Assembly (NCBI RefSeq): GCF_000621605.1
Contig: NZ_JHXX01000002.1
Location: 372,001-436,000, forward strand
Reading direction: 5' to 3'
Length of the DNA: 64,000 nt
Source of the DNA: Butyrivibrio sp. MC2021
GTDB taxonomy: Bacteria > Bacillota > Clostridia > Lachnospirales > Lachnospiraceae
Shown here: positions 8,786 to 17,699 of the stretch, in pieces
Layout: each line of letters opens with the position of its first letter
Numbering within the stretch: the first letter of the stretch is position 1
The notes under the pieces: model-generated
Told to the model about the DNA's origin: nothing
Seen by the model: only the letters and a program-made list of their open reading frames with translations
Database searches by the model: none
Made by a program: the position numbers and the translations under genes

Positions 8786-10279
8786 ATGGCAAAGGAAGTT
8801 TTGTACAGTAGTACCAGAGGAGCACAGGGACAGATCAAGGCGTCAGAGGCGATTTTACGCGGATTGGCACCGGACGGAGGATTGTATGTACCGGATCATA
8901 TCCCTCATCTTGAGAAGACACTGCGAGAGATCGCGGAGCTTGATTATCAGGGAACAGCTTATGAGGTAATGAGACTTCTTTTGACGGACTATACAGAGGA
9001 AGAGCTGAAATACTGCATCTCTCATGCCTATGATTCCAAGTTTGATACAGAGGAGATTGCACCTTTGGCAGAGGCCGGCGGCGCATACTACTTAGAGCTA
9101 TATCACGGCGCAACCATCGCCTTCAAGGATATGGCACTTTCTATTCTTCCATATCTTATGACCACAGCAGCCAAGAAGAACAATGCCAAGAACGAGATCG
9201 TTATCCTTACCGCAACTTCAGGAGACACAGGTAAGGCAGCTCTTGCAGGCTTTGCAGATGTTCCCGGCACAAGGATTATCGTTTTTTATCCCAAGCATGG
9301 CGTAAGCCCTATCCAGGAGCAGCAGATGGTTACCCAGAAGGGTGACAACACCTGCGTTATCGGTATCGAAGGCAACTTTGATGATGCCCAGACAGGAGTT
9401 AAGAAGCTCTTTACAGATCCTGCACTGGCCAAGGAGATGGATGCCAAGGGATTCCAGTTCTCATCAGCCAACTCCATCAATATCGGAAGACTTGTTCCTC
9501 AGATCGTTTACTATGTTTACTCATATGCCAAACTCCTTAAGGAGGGCAGAATAGCAGACGGAGAGGCCATCAACGTGGTAGTTCCCACCGGTAACTTCGG
9601 AAATATTCTGGCAGCATATTATGCAAAAAATATGGGTGTGCCCATTGCAAAGCTTATCTGCGCATCCAATTCCAATAAGGTTCTCTTTGACTTCTTCATG
9701 TCAGGAGAATATGACAGAAACCGTGACTTTGTGCTCACATCATCACCTTCAATGGATATCCTCATCTCATCCAATCTTGAGAGACTTATCTATCACATCG
9801 CAGGGGATGATTCAGTGGCAGATGCAGCATACATGAAGGATCTTTCCGAGAACGGCAAGTACGTTATCACCGACGAGATGAGAGCCAAGCTCACAGACTT
9901 CTACGGCAACTTCGCAACAGAGGAGGAGACCTGGAGCACCATCGGCAAGCTCTTTAATGAGTCCAGCTACCTCATCGATACTCACACAGCCGTTGCGGCA
10001 GCAGTGTATGATAAGTATGTAAAGGATACAGGGGACAAGGCTGTGACAGTCATTGCTTCCACCGCAAGCCCTTACAAGTTCACAAGAAGCGTTATGAACG
10101 CCCTTGGAAAAGGGGATGAGAGCAAGGACGATTTCGCTCTGGCGGATGAGCTTTCAGCTCTTTCAGGAATCGAGATCCCTGAGGCTGTACAGTCCATCAG
10201 AACCGCAGAAGTAAGACACAAGACTGTTGTCGACAAGACTGAGATGGAGAGCGCTGTTAAGAGCTTCCTTGGACTTTGA
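8786..10279 (+). CDS. thrC: Threonine synthase
   Basis: 497 aa, matching the long fungal/bacterial threonine synthase type. It converts O-phosphohomoserine to threonine with pyridoxal phosphate. The N-terminus shows LYSSTRGAQ and APDGGLYVP; the PLP lysine lies in ATIAFKDMAL (Lys about 114), followed by TATSGDTGKAAL and the phosphate loop VPTGNFGNILA. The start was set at ATG 8786, eight bases after GAGGAG; a GTG at 8777 overlaps that site. An extended -10-like TGGTATACT lies at 8687-8695. It is followed by a small membrane protein gene and citrate synthase, giving a possible three-gene unit. Confidence 0.93.
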   Translation: MAKEVLYSSTRGAQGQIKASEAILRGLAPDGGLYVPDHIPHLEKTLREIAELDYQGTAYEVMRLLLTDYTEEELKYCISHAYDSKFDTEEIAPLAEAGGAYYLELYHGATIAFKDMALSILPYLMTTAAKKNNAKNEIVILTATSGDTGKAALAGFADVPGTRIIVFYPKHGVSPIQEQQMVTQKGDNTCVIGIEGNFDDAQTGVKKLFTDPALAKEMDAKGFQFSSANSINIGRLVPQIVYYVYSYAKLLKEGRIADGEAINVVVPTGNFGNILAAYYAKNMGVPIAKLICASNSNKVLFDFFMSGEYDRNRDFVLTSSPSMDILISSNLERLIYHIAGDDSVADAAYMKDLSENGKYVITDEMRAKLTDFYGNFATEEETWSTIGKLFNESSYLIDTHTAVAAAVYDKYVKDTGDKAVTVIASTASPYKFTRSVMNALGKGDESKDDFALADELSALSGIEIPEAVQSIRTAEVRHKTVVDKTEMESAVKSFLGL

Positions 10280-10297
10280 TAGGGGATATATTTTTAA

Positions 10298-10666
10298 ATG
10301 GATACTTATAGCAATATTTTTGACATAATTATTGTCGTGTTCGGCTTTTATATGATTTATGCCGTCTTTCAGATGAAGTTTAATGATATAATAAGAGTAG
10401 GTGTCATCCTGCCGCCTTCGGTTAACGAAAAGATGCTGTTAGACAGGGAGGGCTTCAAAAAATACGCATTTCCGAGACACCTGGCTGAGGGAGTCATAAT
10501 GGTATTTCTGGGAATGGCAGGGATTCTCCTTGATCTTAACGGTCTTGGCCTTTATCACGCTTTTGTTTATCTGGTGGTTCTGGCGGTATGGCTGATATTT
10601 TATCTTTCGGTGGAAAGGGGCAAAAAGAAGTTTTACAAGCAGTTTGACAATAAAAAGAAGAAATGA
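10298..10666 (+). CDS. Small membrane protein of unknown function
   Basis: 122 aa with three hydrophobic segments (residues about 5-25, 65-82, 85-105) and a very basic C-terminal tail of lysines (RGKKKFYKQFDNKKKK). I do not recognise a family. An AGGGGAT site precedes the ATG. It lies 18 bases after threonine synthase and 22 bases before citrate synthase on the same strand, so it is probably part of their transcript. The position gives no clear functional clue. Confidence 0.7.
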   Translation: MDTYSNIFDIIIVVFGFYMIYAVFQMKFNDIIRVGVILPPSVNEKMLLDREGFKKYAFPRHLAEGVIMVFLGMAGILLDLNGLGLYHAFVYLVVLAVWLIFYLSVERGKKKFYKQFDNKKKK

Positions 10667-10688
10667 TCATTTCTGACAGGAGGTGCGT

Positions 10689-12065
10689 ATGGATTTAGGT
10701 AAAGGTTATTACTCGGAAAACACACCGGAAATTGTTGAATTATCGAATCTTTCTAAGGAAGCGAATTTAATAGAGAACGAGCTTTTTTACAAATATGATG
10801 TAAAAAGAGGCCTTCGTGACCTCAACGGTAAGGGCGTACTTACAGGCCTTACCCGTATTTCTGAGATTGTTGCCAAAAAGGTTGTTGACGGCGTGGAGGT
10901 TCCTGCCGACGGTGAGATATATTTCAGAGGCTATGATGTTCACCAGCTTATTGATACTGCTGTTGCGGAGAACAGATTTGCCTTTGAGGAGTGTGCGTAT
11001 CTCCTTTTGTTCGACAAGCTCCCCACGGGAAAAGAGCTCTTTGAGTTCGAGAAGCTCCTTGGTATCTACAAGGGCCTTCCCCCCAGCTTTGTTCGTGATG
11101 TTATCATGAAGGCTCCCAGCCGTGACATGATGAATTCGCTGGCTAGGAGCGTACTTACTCTGTATTCCTATGACGATTATGCAGATGATGTATCCCTGCC
11201 CAATGTTCTCAGGCAGTCACTGCAGCTTATTAGCATGTTCCCGCTTCTTGCGATTTACGGCTATCATGCCTATAACCATTACCACGAGGGCAATTCGCTG
11301 ATCATCCATCCACCTATGGAGGAGCTTGGAACAGCGGAGACTATTCTGTACCTCCTTAGACCTGATAGTAAGTATACTGAGCTTGAGGCCAAGCTTCTTG
11401 ATATCTGCCTGGTGCTTCATATGGAGCATGGCGGCGGTAACAATTCATCCTTCACAACCCACGTTGTGAGCTCCAGTATGACGGATACATATTCCGTTAT
11501 CGCTGCGGCCATCGGATCCCTGAAGGGACCTCGCCACGGCGGAGCCAACATCAAGGTGGTTCACATGTTTGATGACATTGAGGCCAATGTCAAGAACTGG
11601 AAGGATGAGGACGAGGTAGCGGCTTACCTGGACAAGATCCTTAACAAAGAGGCCTTTGACAAGGCAGGCCTTATCTACGGTATCGGCCATGCTATTTACT
11701 CCAAGTCTGACCCCAGAGCTGTTATTCTCAAGAGCTTTGTGGAGAAGCTTGCTGTGGAGAAGGGCAGAGAGGATGAGCTGGCACTTTATGAGATGGTGGA
11801 GCGCCTTGCACCCAAGATCATCAGCGGCGAGCGCACCATGTATAAGGGCGTCAGCGCCAACGTGGACTTCTACTCAGGCTTTGTTTACAGGATGCTGGAT
11901 CTTCCGGAGGAGCTTTATCCTACAATCTTTGCCATGGCAAGAATCGTAGGCTGGAGTGCTCACCGTATGGAAGAGCTTGCCAATAACGGCAAGATCATTC
12001 GTCCTGCTTACATGGCAATTGAGCCCCGCAAGGAGTACAAACCCATGAAAGACAGGGGAAAGTGA
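10689..12065 (+). CDS. Citrate synthase (Si-type fold)
   Basis: 458 aa. It condenses acetyl-CoA and oxaloacetate to citrate, or propionyl-CoA in 2-methylcitrate synthases. The catalytic triad positions are visible: HGGGNNSSF (His about 247), YGIGHAIY (His about 334) and NVDFYSG (Asp about 393). The N-terminal extension of ~50 residues is typical of the longer Clostridia type. The ATG at 10689 follows AGGAGG; a GTG at 10683 lies inside that site and is rejected. In this organism it would feed 2-oxoglutarate/glutamate synthesis together with the isocitrate dehydrogenase encoded 41 kb away. A strong terminator follows. Confidence 0.9.
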   Translation: MDLGKGYYSENTPEIVELSNLSKEANLIENELFYKYDVKRGLRDLNGKGVLTGLTRISEIVAKKVVDGVEVPADGEIYFRGYDVHQLIDTAVAENRFAFEECAYLLLFDKLPTGKELFEFEKLLGIYKGLPPSFVRDVIMKAPSRDMMNSLARSVLTLYSYDDYADDVSLPNVLRQSLQLISMFPLLAIYGYHAYNHYHEGNSLIIHPPMEELGTAETILYLLRPDSKYTELEAKLLDICLVLHMEHGGGNNSSFTTHVVSSSMTDTYSVIAAAIGSLKGPRHGGANIKVVHMFDDIEANVKNWKDEDEVAAYLDKILNKEAFDKAGLIYGIGHAIYSKSDPRAVILKSFVEKLAVEKGREDELALYEMVERLAPKIISGERTMYKGVSANVDFYSGFVYRMLDLPEELYPTIFAMARIVGWSAHRMEELANNGKIIRPAYMAIEPRKEYKPMKDRGK

Positions 12066-12086
12066 TCGTTTGAGATGATATTTATA

Positions 12087-12133
12087 GCGCACAGACTGTC
12101 CGACATTACTCGGAACGGTCTGTGCGTTTTTTT
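12087..12133 (+). terminator. Terminator of the thrC-citrate synthase unit
   Basis: GC-rich hairpin with GCGCACAGAC paired to GGTCTGTGCG, followed by seven T residues. Confidence 0.85.
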
Positions 12134-12254
12134 GTATTGCCCTAAGCCCTCGGAGAGCCTTTAGGTAGCACAGGCTATAATGGTAATGAGAAAACTATGG
12201 CTATATGCTACAATGAAGATACGAGTATTCATGGGGAATATATAGGGAGGCAAA

Positions 12255-12641
12255 ATGGAAGAATATTTAAGCTTAGCGATTTATCTTGTTTTTCTATTTG
12301 GAGTTATCAAGTTCTTGAGGAAGAATGTATGGAAGACCTCCGGTACCAAGCCAGGCGGAAGTACTCCCGGGAATGGAAGTGTTCCGGCAAGGAATGTTCA
12401 GAACCAGGGCACATTCCAAATGACGAGACCTTCCCAGAGTTCTGCCATGCCACACCAGCACAAGCCTGCGGGAAAGTATGAGAGCTACAGTAAGAAGACT
12501 CACAACAGGCAGTCCGGAGCTATGCCTCATAAGCACGAGAAGGACCACTACACTTCCATGCCTGATGTTTCCACGCTCCCTCCCGGATATATCCTTCTTA
12601 ACGGCGAGCCTGTGAGGGTTGCTGACCTTGAAGACAAGTGA
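12255..12641 (+). CDS. Small single-pass membrane protein of unknown function
   Basis: 128 aa. Residues about 5-20 form one hydrophobic helix. The rest is Gly/Ser/Pro/His/Gln-rich and probably disordered, with a short ordered-looking tail (PPGYILLNGEPVRVADLEDK) resembling the ends of some Lachnospiraceae zinc-ribbon or scaffold proteins. GGGAGG lies six bases before the ATG, which selects this frame over an overlapping one starting at 12197. I do not recognise a family. It stands alone between the citrate synthase terminator and the DUF3160 gene. Confidence 0.6.
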   Translation: MEEYLSLAIYLVFLFGVIKFLRKNVWKTSGTKPGGSTPGNGSVPARNVQNQGTFQMTRPSQSSAMPHQHKPAGKYESYSKKTHNRQSGAMPHKHEKDHYTSMPDVSTLPPGYILLNGEPVRVADLEDK

Positions 12642-12643
12642 TT

Positions 12644-12681
12644 CTATAGTAAACGCCGGATAAATCTGCCGGTTACCATAG
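12644..12681 (+). other. Imperfect hairpin ahead of the DUF3160 gene
   Basis: CTATAGTAAACGCCGG can pair with CCGGTTACCATAG with mismatches. There is no T-tract, so it is either a weak terminator of the upstream gene or a leader structure of the downstream one. Confidence 0.35.
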
Positions 12682-12749
12682 AGTCTCCTGCGGATAATTT
12701 GTAAAGCTTCATCGACATTTGATCAGACACAGAAAAAGGAGAAGAAATT

Positions 12750-15023
12750 ATGAAAAAAAGAATTGTATCTGTTTTGCTTCTTACAGCAATTGTAACAGCG
12801 GGCTGCGCCAAGAATGATGTGAAGCCCCTTACACCTACGGATGAGCCCACCCAGGAGGCTTCTGTGGGAAATGATAATGCTTCGAAGGAGGCCACCACTG
12901 CTTCAGAAACAGCAGCTATGAATCCCGGCAGGAACGCAACACTTATCAATGCTTCCTTCTTGGGAGATGCCGAGGATGTCTATTATGACAAGAACCTGGT
13001 TCCTTCAGTGGCACCCTACAGCGTAGCGGCTGACTTTTCAAATGTGGTTTATGACAAGGAATTTGCATATCTGTTTGACCTTACTCAGCAGTCAGAATAT
13101 AACAATGTCAAAGCCAGAAGAGATGCCCTTATAAAGAACAGCTTTTTCCTGGAGGGCACCAAGATGTCAGAGTTTTTTGATGTTTATGAAGACAACAGCT
13201 ATGTCATGTTCCCGAATTTTGTAACAGTGGATTCTCTGATGCACACCTATCATCTATACTTTGCGCATCTTATGAAGACCACGGAAAAAGAGTATCTGGC
13301 AGCAGATCTGCAGAGCCTTACAGAGACCATGCTCTCTGCCGCAGAAGCTCAGTCCAAGGTTTTTGAGGGAACAGAGTGGGAGACCTCAGCCCGCAGGAAT
13401 CTGGCTTTTTTTGCAGTGGCACAGATGCTTGATAAGGACAGCTCCGATATCACCCTTGAGGACAGCGAGGTTCTCGATGCTGCGAAGCAGGAGTATGACA
13501 AGATCATGGCCGCCCAGGGAATCGATGACTGTATTCTTACGGGGCTTATGGAGGATTATTCCCAGTACAAGCCCAGGGGCTATTATGATGAGAGTGATGA
13601 CCTGAAGAGATATTTCAGGACCATGATGTGGTATGGCAGGATTCCCTTTGCCCTTGATAACGCTGAGGGTGTAAGAAGCGCTGTGCTTATGTGCGCAGCT
13701 TTGTCCGAGGATCCTTCCAAGTACGGCAACATCTACTCCGTTACCGCATTTTTTGCAGGAAATTCAGATGATCCGGGATATAACGAGCTTATTCCCATAA
13801 TTGACAAGGCCTACGGCAAGATCCCTTCAGATCAGGAGCTGGCTGACAATGAGGATGCTTTTGATGTTGTGCTGGAGGAGGTAAAGAACCTTCCACTGCC
13901 TCAGATCAATTCCATTCCAGTCATGGAGGGGGATGATCCGGTGATTCCTTCCTTCAGATTCATGGGCCAGAGATTTACCATTGATGCGGCTATTATGCAG
14001 CGCCTTATTTATGAGGCTGTAAAAGAAAATCCCCAGGGCGAAAGAAGGATGCTTCCTGATCCCCTGGATGTAGCGGCAGCTCTTGGCTCCGAAGCAGCTT
14101 ACAAGATCCTGGAGGAGAAGGGCGCCTGCGAATTTGAGAACTATACAGGTAACCTTATTCTGGCAAAAGAGCATTTTGACAACGATGATCCTGAGCTTTG
14201 GAATGCAAGCCTCTATTCAGGCTGGATGAACATTCTGAGACCTCTTTTTGAGGAAAAGGGTGAAGGCTATCCTTCCTACATGCAGTCTGAGGAGTGGACC
14301 AAGAAGAATCTTGAGACCTACTGCGGATCCTATGCCGAGCTTAAGCATGACACCATTCTTTACGCCAAGCAGAACATGGCTGAGATGGGCGGAGGCGATA
14401 TGGAGATCCTGGATGACAGAGGCTATGTGGATCCCCAGCCCGTTATCTACAGCAGATTCGTATCTCTTGCCAACAAGACAAGAGACGGCCTGAGCAGCAT
14501 GGGACTTCTGGGAGATAAGCAGAAGGAAGATCTGGACAAGCTTTCAGAGATCGGCATGATGCTTCTTAAGATTTCCGAGAAGGAGCTTAAAAATGAGACC
14601 TGCTCCGAGGAAGAATATGAGTTTATCAGATGTTACGGCGGTTATATCGAGCACTTCTGGCAGGAAGCCAATTTGGATAAGTTTCAGAATGGTGATGATG
14701 CTAATCTTGTAAGCAGTTATCAGTTCCCCTGCCCTGTAGTTGCGGATATCGCCACAGACCCCAACGGAACAGTGCTGGAGATCGGTTCCGGTGAAGCTGA
14801 CACTGTTTATGTGGTATTTCCTATTGACGGTGAGCTCCATGTGGCAAGAGGAAGTGCCTACAGCTTCTACCAGTTTGAGGTTCCTATTTCCGAGAGAATG
14901 ACAGATGAGGAGTTCCAGGAGAAGCTGGACGGCGGACATTTCGATGAAAACTGGAACTGGGTAGTGGATGAGGATATACCTCAGAGGGCTGATTGGACAG
15001 ACAGTTATCGGTTAAACAACTAA
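12750..15023 (+). CDS. DUF3160 domain lipoprotein
   Basis: 757 aa. The N-terminal signal has a lipobox (TAGC, Cys about 19), so it is predicted to be anchored on the outer face of the membrane. An acidic/Thr linker follows. The body matches DUF3160, with conserved stretches such as VMFPNFVTVDSLMHTYHLYF and RFMGQRFTIDAAIMQRLIYE. The biochemical function of DUF3160 is not established. It has a good AAAAGGAG site. Its stop is two bases from the CapA-like gene's preferred ATG, so the two are probably translated together and may work together at the cell surface. Confidence 0.85.
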   Translation: MKKRIVSVLLLTAIVTAGCAKNDVKPLTPTDEPTQEASVGNDNASKEATTASETAAMNPGRNATLINASFLGDAEDVYYDKNLVPSVAPYSVAADFSNVVYDKEFAYLFDLTQQSEYNNVKARRDALIKNSFFLEGTKMSEFFDVYEDNSYVMFPNFVTVDSLMHTYHLYFAHLMKTTEKEYLAADLQSLTETMLSAAEAQSKVFEGTEWETSARRNLAFFAVAQMLDKDSSDITLEDSEVLDAAKQEYDKIMAAQGIDDCILTGLMEDYSQYKPRGYYDESDDLKRYFRTMMWYGRIPFALDNAEGVRSAVLMCAALSEDPSKYGNIYSVTAFFAGNSDDPGYNELIPIIDKAYGKIPSDQELADNEDAFDVVLEEVKNLPLPQINSIPVMEGDDPVIPSFRFMGQRFTIDAAIMQRLIYEAVKENPQGERRMLPDPLDVAAALGSEAAYKILEEKGACEFENYTGNLILAKEHFDNDDPELWNASLYSGWMNILRPLFEEKGEGYPSYMQSEEWTKKNLETYCGSYAELKHDTILYAKQNMAEMGGGDMEILDDRGYVDPQPVIYSRFVSLANKTRDGLSSMGLLGDKQKEDLDKLSEIGMMLLKISEKELKNETCSEEEYEFIRCYGGYIEHFWQEANLDKFQNGDDANLVSSYQFPCPVVADIATDPNGTVLEIGSGEADTVYVVFPIDGELHVARGSAYSFYQFEVPISERMTDEEFQEKLDGGHFDENWNWVVDEDIPQRADWTDSYRLNN

Positions 15024-15025
15024 AA

Positions 15026-16477
15026 ATGCATAAAAATAAATTTCTAAAAAATAAATATTTTTGGCTACTGCTGTTTTTCGGAACGGCAGTAGTTTTATAT
15101 TGCCTTTTATTTATACATTCGCGGAATAAAATTCCGAAATGGGTCCGCTGGGAAAGCAGGACAGAAACCTGTGAAGCGGGACTGACAGCGGATCTTACGG
15201 GAAAAAGACTCACTGTATATTCGGATAAAAACGAAAAAATCTGGGAATCGGAAAAAGGCCACAGGGTCCAGGATTTTCTTTTTGCTGACTTTGATGAAAA
15301 CGGCCGCACTGATTTAGCCGTTCTTTTGTGGAAACGCGGTATATACGGGAAGAGAAGGCCCTTCTGGGTTACGGATAATGAGGAAGACAGGTATTCCCAG
15401 CATCTTTTCATCTATGAAATGACAGATTCCGGTGAAATAAGGCAAAAATGGTGCACCTCTTACCTGGGAGAGGAGATCACCCGAATGAAACTCATGGAGC
15501 AGAATAGGAGTTTCCTTCTTACAGAGCGGATTTCCGGGGCCTGCTCCCTATGGAGATGGGAATCCTTCGGCCTTAAGAACATGCGAAACGAGGTCAAGCT
15601 GGTGGCCTTCGGGGATAATATCATCCATGATGAGATCCTTGAAAGCGCCTACGGACGCCATAATGGCTGCTTCGATTTTCTCTACGAGGAATTTATTGAG
15701 GAAATAGAAAGCGCTGACCTTTCCTCCCTGCAGGTGGAAACTATGCTGACAGATAAGCCGGAGGCGGTGTCCGGATACCCTAACTTCGGATCTCCCCTTG
15801 CAGTGGGAGAAGCCATAGCCGGTGCGGGTTTTGATATTGCAGTCTGCGGCGGGAATCATGCCCTGGACAGGGGGATAAGCGGAATTGATGTCACTGCTTC
15901 CTTTTTCGAAAATAAGGGAATGACCTGCCTTGGTGTTCAAAAGAGCAGTGATACAGCAGAAAAGCCCTATGAGATAAGATCTGCAAACGGTATGAAATTA
16001 GCGCTTTTTTCCTATACCTACGGAACCAACGGGAAAGATATCAGGGACAGATATCCCTATGGGGTACATTATCTTCCGGACAGTCCCGATGAGGAAAAAA
16101 AGCTTATTACTGACCTTGAAAAAGCCCAAAAAGAGGCTGATTTCTTGATTATTTTTGTCCATTGGGGACAGGAGTATGAGACGGAGGTCACAGAGGAACA
16201 GGAGCGTATGGCCCAGCTCTTTGCCAGAGCAGGTGCCGACCTTGTTATCGGAACCCACCCTCATGTACATCAGAAAATTGAAGAGATTGACAGACCCGAT
16301 GGTAAAAAAATGTTGATTTTTTATAGTCTTGGGAACTTCAGAGCCTGCCAGGGCATGAATGATAATACAAAAACGGGGTTGGAAGCTGTAATTTACCTTG
16401 AACACTGCTTCGAGGGAGTGAGGGTCCGAGAGTACACAGCACGGACACTGACGGCATTTGTTAAAGCTTCGGAATAG
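15026..16477 (+). CDS. CapA family (PGA_cap) metallophosphatase-like protein
   Basis: 483 aa. A basic N-terminus and one membrane helix (about residues 12-28) act as a signal anchor, so the protein faces outward. Residues about 35-180 form an FG-GAP-like beta region (DFDENGRTDLAVLL). From about residue 185 it carries the CapA calcineurin-like fold: AFGDNIIHDE, QVETMLT (in place of the usual NLE), GGNHALDRG, FVHWGQEYE and GTHPHVHQKIE. Relatives take part in poly-gamma-glutamate or capsule handling. An in-frame TTG at 14993 would overlap DUF3160 by 31 bases; the ATG two bases after its stop suggests translational coupling. No terminator is seen after it. Confidence 0.8.
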   Translation: MHKNKFLKNKYFWLLLFFGTAVVLYCLLFIHSRNKIPKWVRWESRTETCEAGLTADLTGKRLTVYSDKNEKIWESEKGHRVQDFLFADFDENGRTDLAVLLWKRGIYGKRRPFWVTDNEEDRYSQHLFIYEMTDSGEIRQKWCTSYLGEEITRMKLMEQNRSFLLTERISGACSLWRWESFGLKNMRNEVKLVAFGDNIIHDEILESAYGRHNGCFDFLYEEFIEEIESADLSSLQVETMLTDKPEAVSGYPNFGSPLAVGEAIAGAGFDIAVCGGNHALDRGISGIDVTASFFENKGMTCLGVQKSSDTAEKPYEIRSANGMKLALFSYTYGTNGKDIRDRYPYGVHYLPDSPDEEKKLITDLEKAQKEADFLIIFVHWGQEYETEVTEEQERMAQLFARAGADLVIGTHPHVHQKIEEIDRPDGKKMLIFYSLGNFRACQGMNDNTKTGLEAVIYLEHCFEGVRVREYTARTLTAFVKASE

Positions 16478-16494
16478 TGTGAATAAAAATGCGT

Positions 16495-16523
16495 TTGACA
16501 AGGTACACTTTCTGTACTACGCT
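16495..16523 (+). promoter_or_regulatory. Promoter of the first HU gene
   Basis: A perfect TTGACA -35 is followed 17 bases later by TACGCT. A perfect 8-bp hairpin (16540-16547 with 16552-16559) lies in the leader, upstream of the ribosome binding site. Confidence 0.55.
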
Positions 16524-16597
16524 AGTAGAGTAGTTTGTAGCTTACAGGTGTCTGTAAGCCCACATGCAATCACAAGTATGAGAAGGGAGATATTAAA

Positions 16598-16876
16598 ATG
16601 AACAAGACAGAATTAGTAGAAGCTATCGCAAAGGACACTGGCCTTACAAAGGCTGCATCAGAGAAGGCTGTTAAGGCTTTCGTTGACGTTGTTACCAAGG
16701 AGCTTAAGAAGAAGGGCAAAGTTCAGCTCGTAGGCTTCGGTACATTCGAGACCGCTAAGAGAGCAGCTAGAACAGGTAAGAACCCTCAGACTGGCGCAGC
16801 TATCAAGATTCCTGCAGCTACAGTTCCTAAGTTCAAGGCTGGTAAGGCTCTTAAGGATGCTGTTAATAAAAAGTAA
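16598..16876 (+). CDS. hup: HU family DNA-binding protein (copy 1)
   Basis: 92 aa, normal HU size. HU dimers bend and compact DNA without sequence preference. The conserved GFGTFE and RxGxNPQTG arm (AARTGKNPQTGAAIKIPA) and the C-terminal FKAGKALKDAVNKK are all present. Copy 2 is 9 kb away and differs at 19 of 92 positions by my count, mostly in helix 1-2. Expressed from its own promoter with a 70-base leader, and closed by a strong terminator. Codon use is heavily biased to the preferred set, consistent with high expression. Confidence 0.95.
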   Translation: MNKTELVEAIAKDTGLTKAASEKAVKAFVDVVTKELKKKGKVQLVGFGTFETAKRAARTGKNPQTGAAIKIPAATVPKFKAGKALKDAVNKK

Positions 16877-16893
16877 TTCATACCGACTTTCAA

Positions 16894-16922
16894 GGCCGTA
16901 GCCCTGTGCTACGGTCTTTTTT
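16894..16922 (+). terminator. Terminator of HU copy 1
   Basis: GGCCGTAGC pairs with GCTACGGTC around a CCTGT loop, followed by six T residues. Confidence 0.85.
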
Positions 16923-16947
16923 CGTTATACGGAGGAAACTGCCCAGG

Positions 16948-16976
16948 TTGCATGGGTTCTCCTAATGGCATATAAT
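16948..16976 (+). promoter_or_regulatory. Promoter of deoC
   Basis: TTGCAT and a perfect TATAAT are spaced by 17 bases, about 50 bases ahead of the deoC start. Confidence 0.6.
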
Positions 16977-17024
16977 GTGTATGCGAAAAAATAACTTTTC
17001 ATTTGTTTAGAAAGGAAAAACATT

Positions 17025-17684
17025 ATGGAAGAAAAAGAAATCTTAAAGCTTATCGATCACACCCAGCTTCAGGCTGATGCTAAATGGGAGGACATCGTTA
17101 GTCTTTGCGATGAGGCTGTTAAGTATGGTACAGCAACAGTCTGCATCCCTCCTACATATCTTAAGAGAGTACATGATAAATACGGCGACAACCTTGTCCT
17201 TTGCACAGTAATCGGATTCCCTCTGGGCTACAGCTGCACAGCATCCAAGGTAGTTGAGGCCAAAGAGGCCATCAAGGACGGCGCTTCCGAGATCGACACT
17301 GTTGTTAACATTAGTGACGTAAAGAACGGCAGATTCGACGAGGTTAAGAAGGAGCTCCAGGCTATCAGAGAGGCCTGCGGCGACAAGCTTCTCAAGGTTA
17401 TCATCGAGACCTGCTACCTCACAGAGGAAGAGAAGATCGAGCTTTGCAAGATCGTAACAGAGGTTAAGGCTGATTATATCAAGACTTCAACAGGCTTTGG
17501 CAGCGCAGGTGCAACCCTTGCTGACATCGAGCTCTTCAAGAAGCACATCGGCCCTGACGTTAAGATCAAGGCTGCCGGCGGCATCAGAACCATCGAGGAT
17601 GCTCACGAATATGCACATGCAGGCTGCAGCAGAATCGGCTCCTCCAAGGTAGCTCCCCTTATCGCAGCAAAATACAATCTTTGA
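17025..17684 (+). CDS. deoC: Deoxyribose-phosphate aldolase
   Basis: 219 aa, standard short DeoC. It cleaves 2-deoxyribose-5-phosphate to glyceraldehyde-3-phosphate and acetaldehyde in deoxynucleoside salvage. The Schiff-base lysine is in YIKTSTGFG (Lys about 153), with VIGFPLG earlier and AAGGIRTIEDA near the end carrying the second lysine region. An AAAGGAAA site precedes the ATG. It is followed after 15 bases by an M24 peptidase gene, probably on the same transcript; no other deo genes are nearby. Confidence 0.95.
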   Translation: MEEKEILKLIDHTQLQADAKWEDIVSLCDEAVKYGTATVCIPPTYLKRVHDKYGDNLVLCTVIGFPLGYSCTASKVVEAKEAIKDGASEIDTVVNISDVKNGRFDEVKKELQAIREACGDKLLKVIIETCYLTEEEKIELCKIVTEVKADYIKTSTGFGSAGATLADIELFKKHIGPDVKIKAAGGIRTIEDAHEYAHAGCSRIGSSKVAPLIAAKYNL

Positions 17685-17699
17685 TAGGAACTGATATAA

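Noticed and set aside
12197..12481. Open frame of 94 codons overlapping the small membrane protein gene
   Set aside because: The other frame from 12255 has GGGAGG before its ATG and a plausible membrane helix; this one has neither.
16505..16560. tRNA-like fold ahead of HU copy 1
   Set aside because: Two small hairpins are present but no acceptor stem, T-loop or CCA end.
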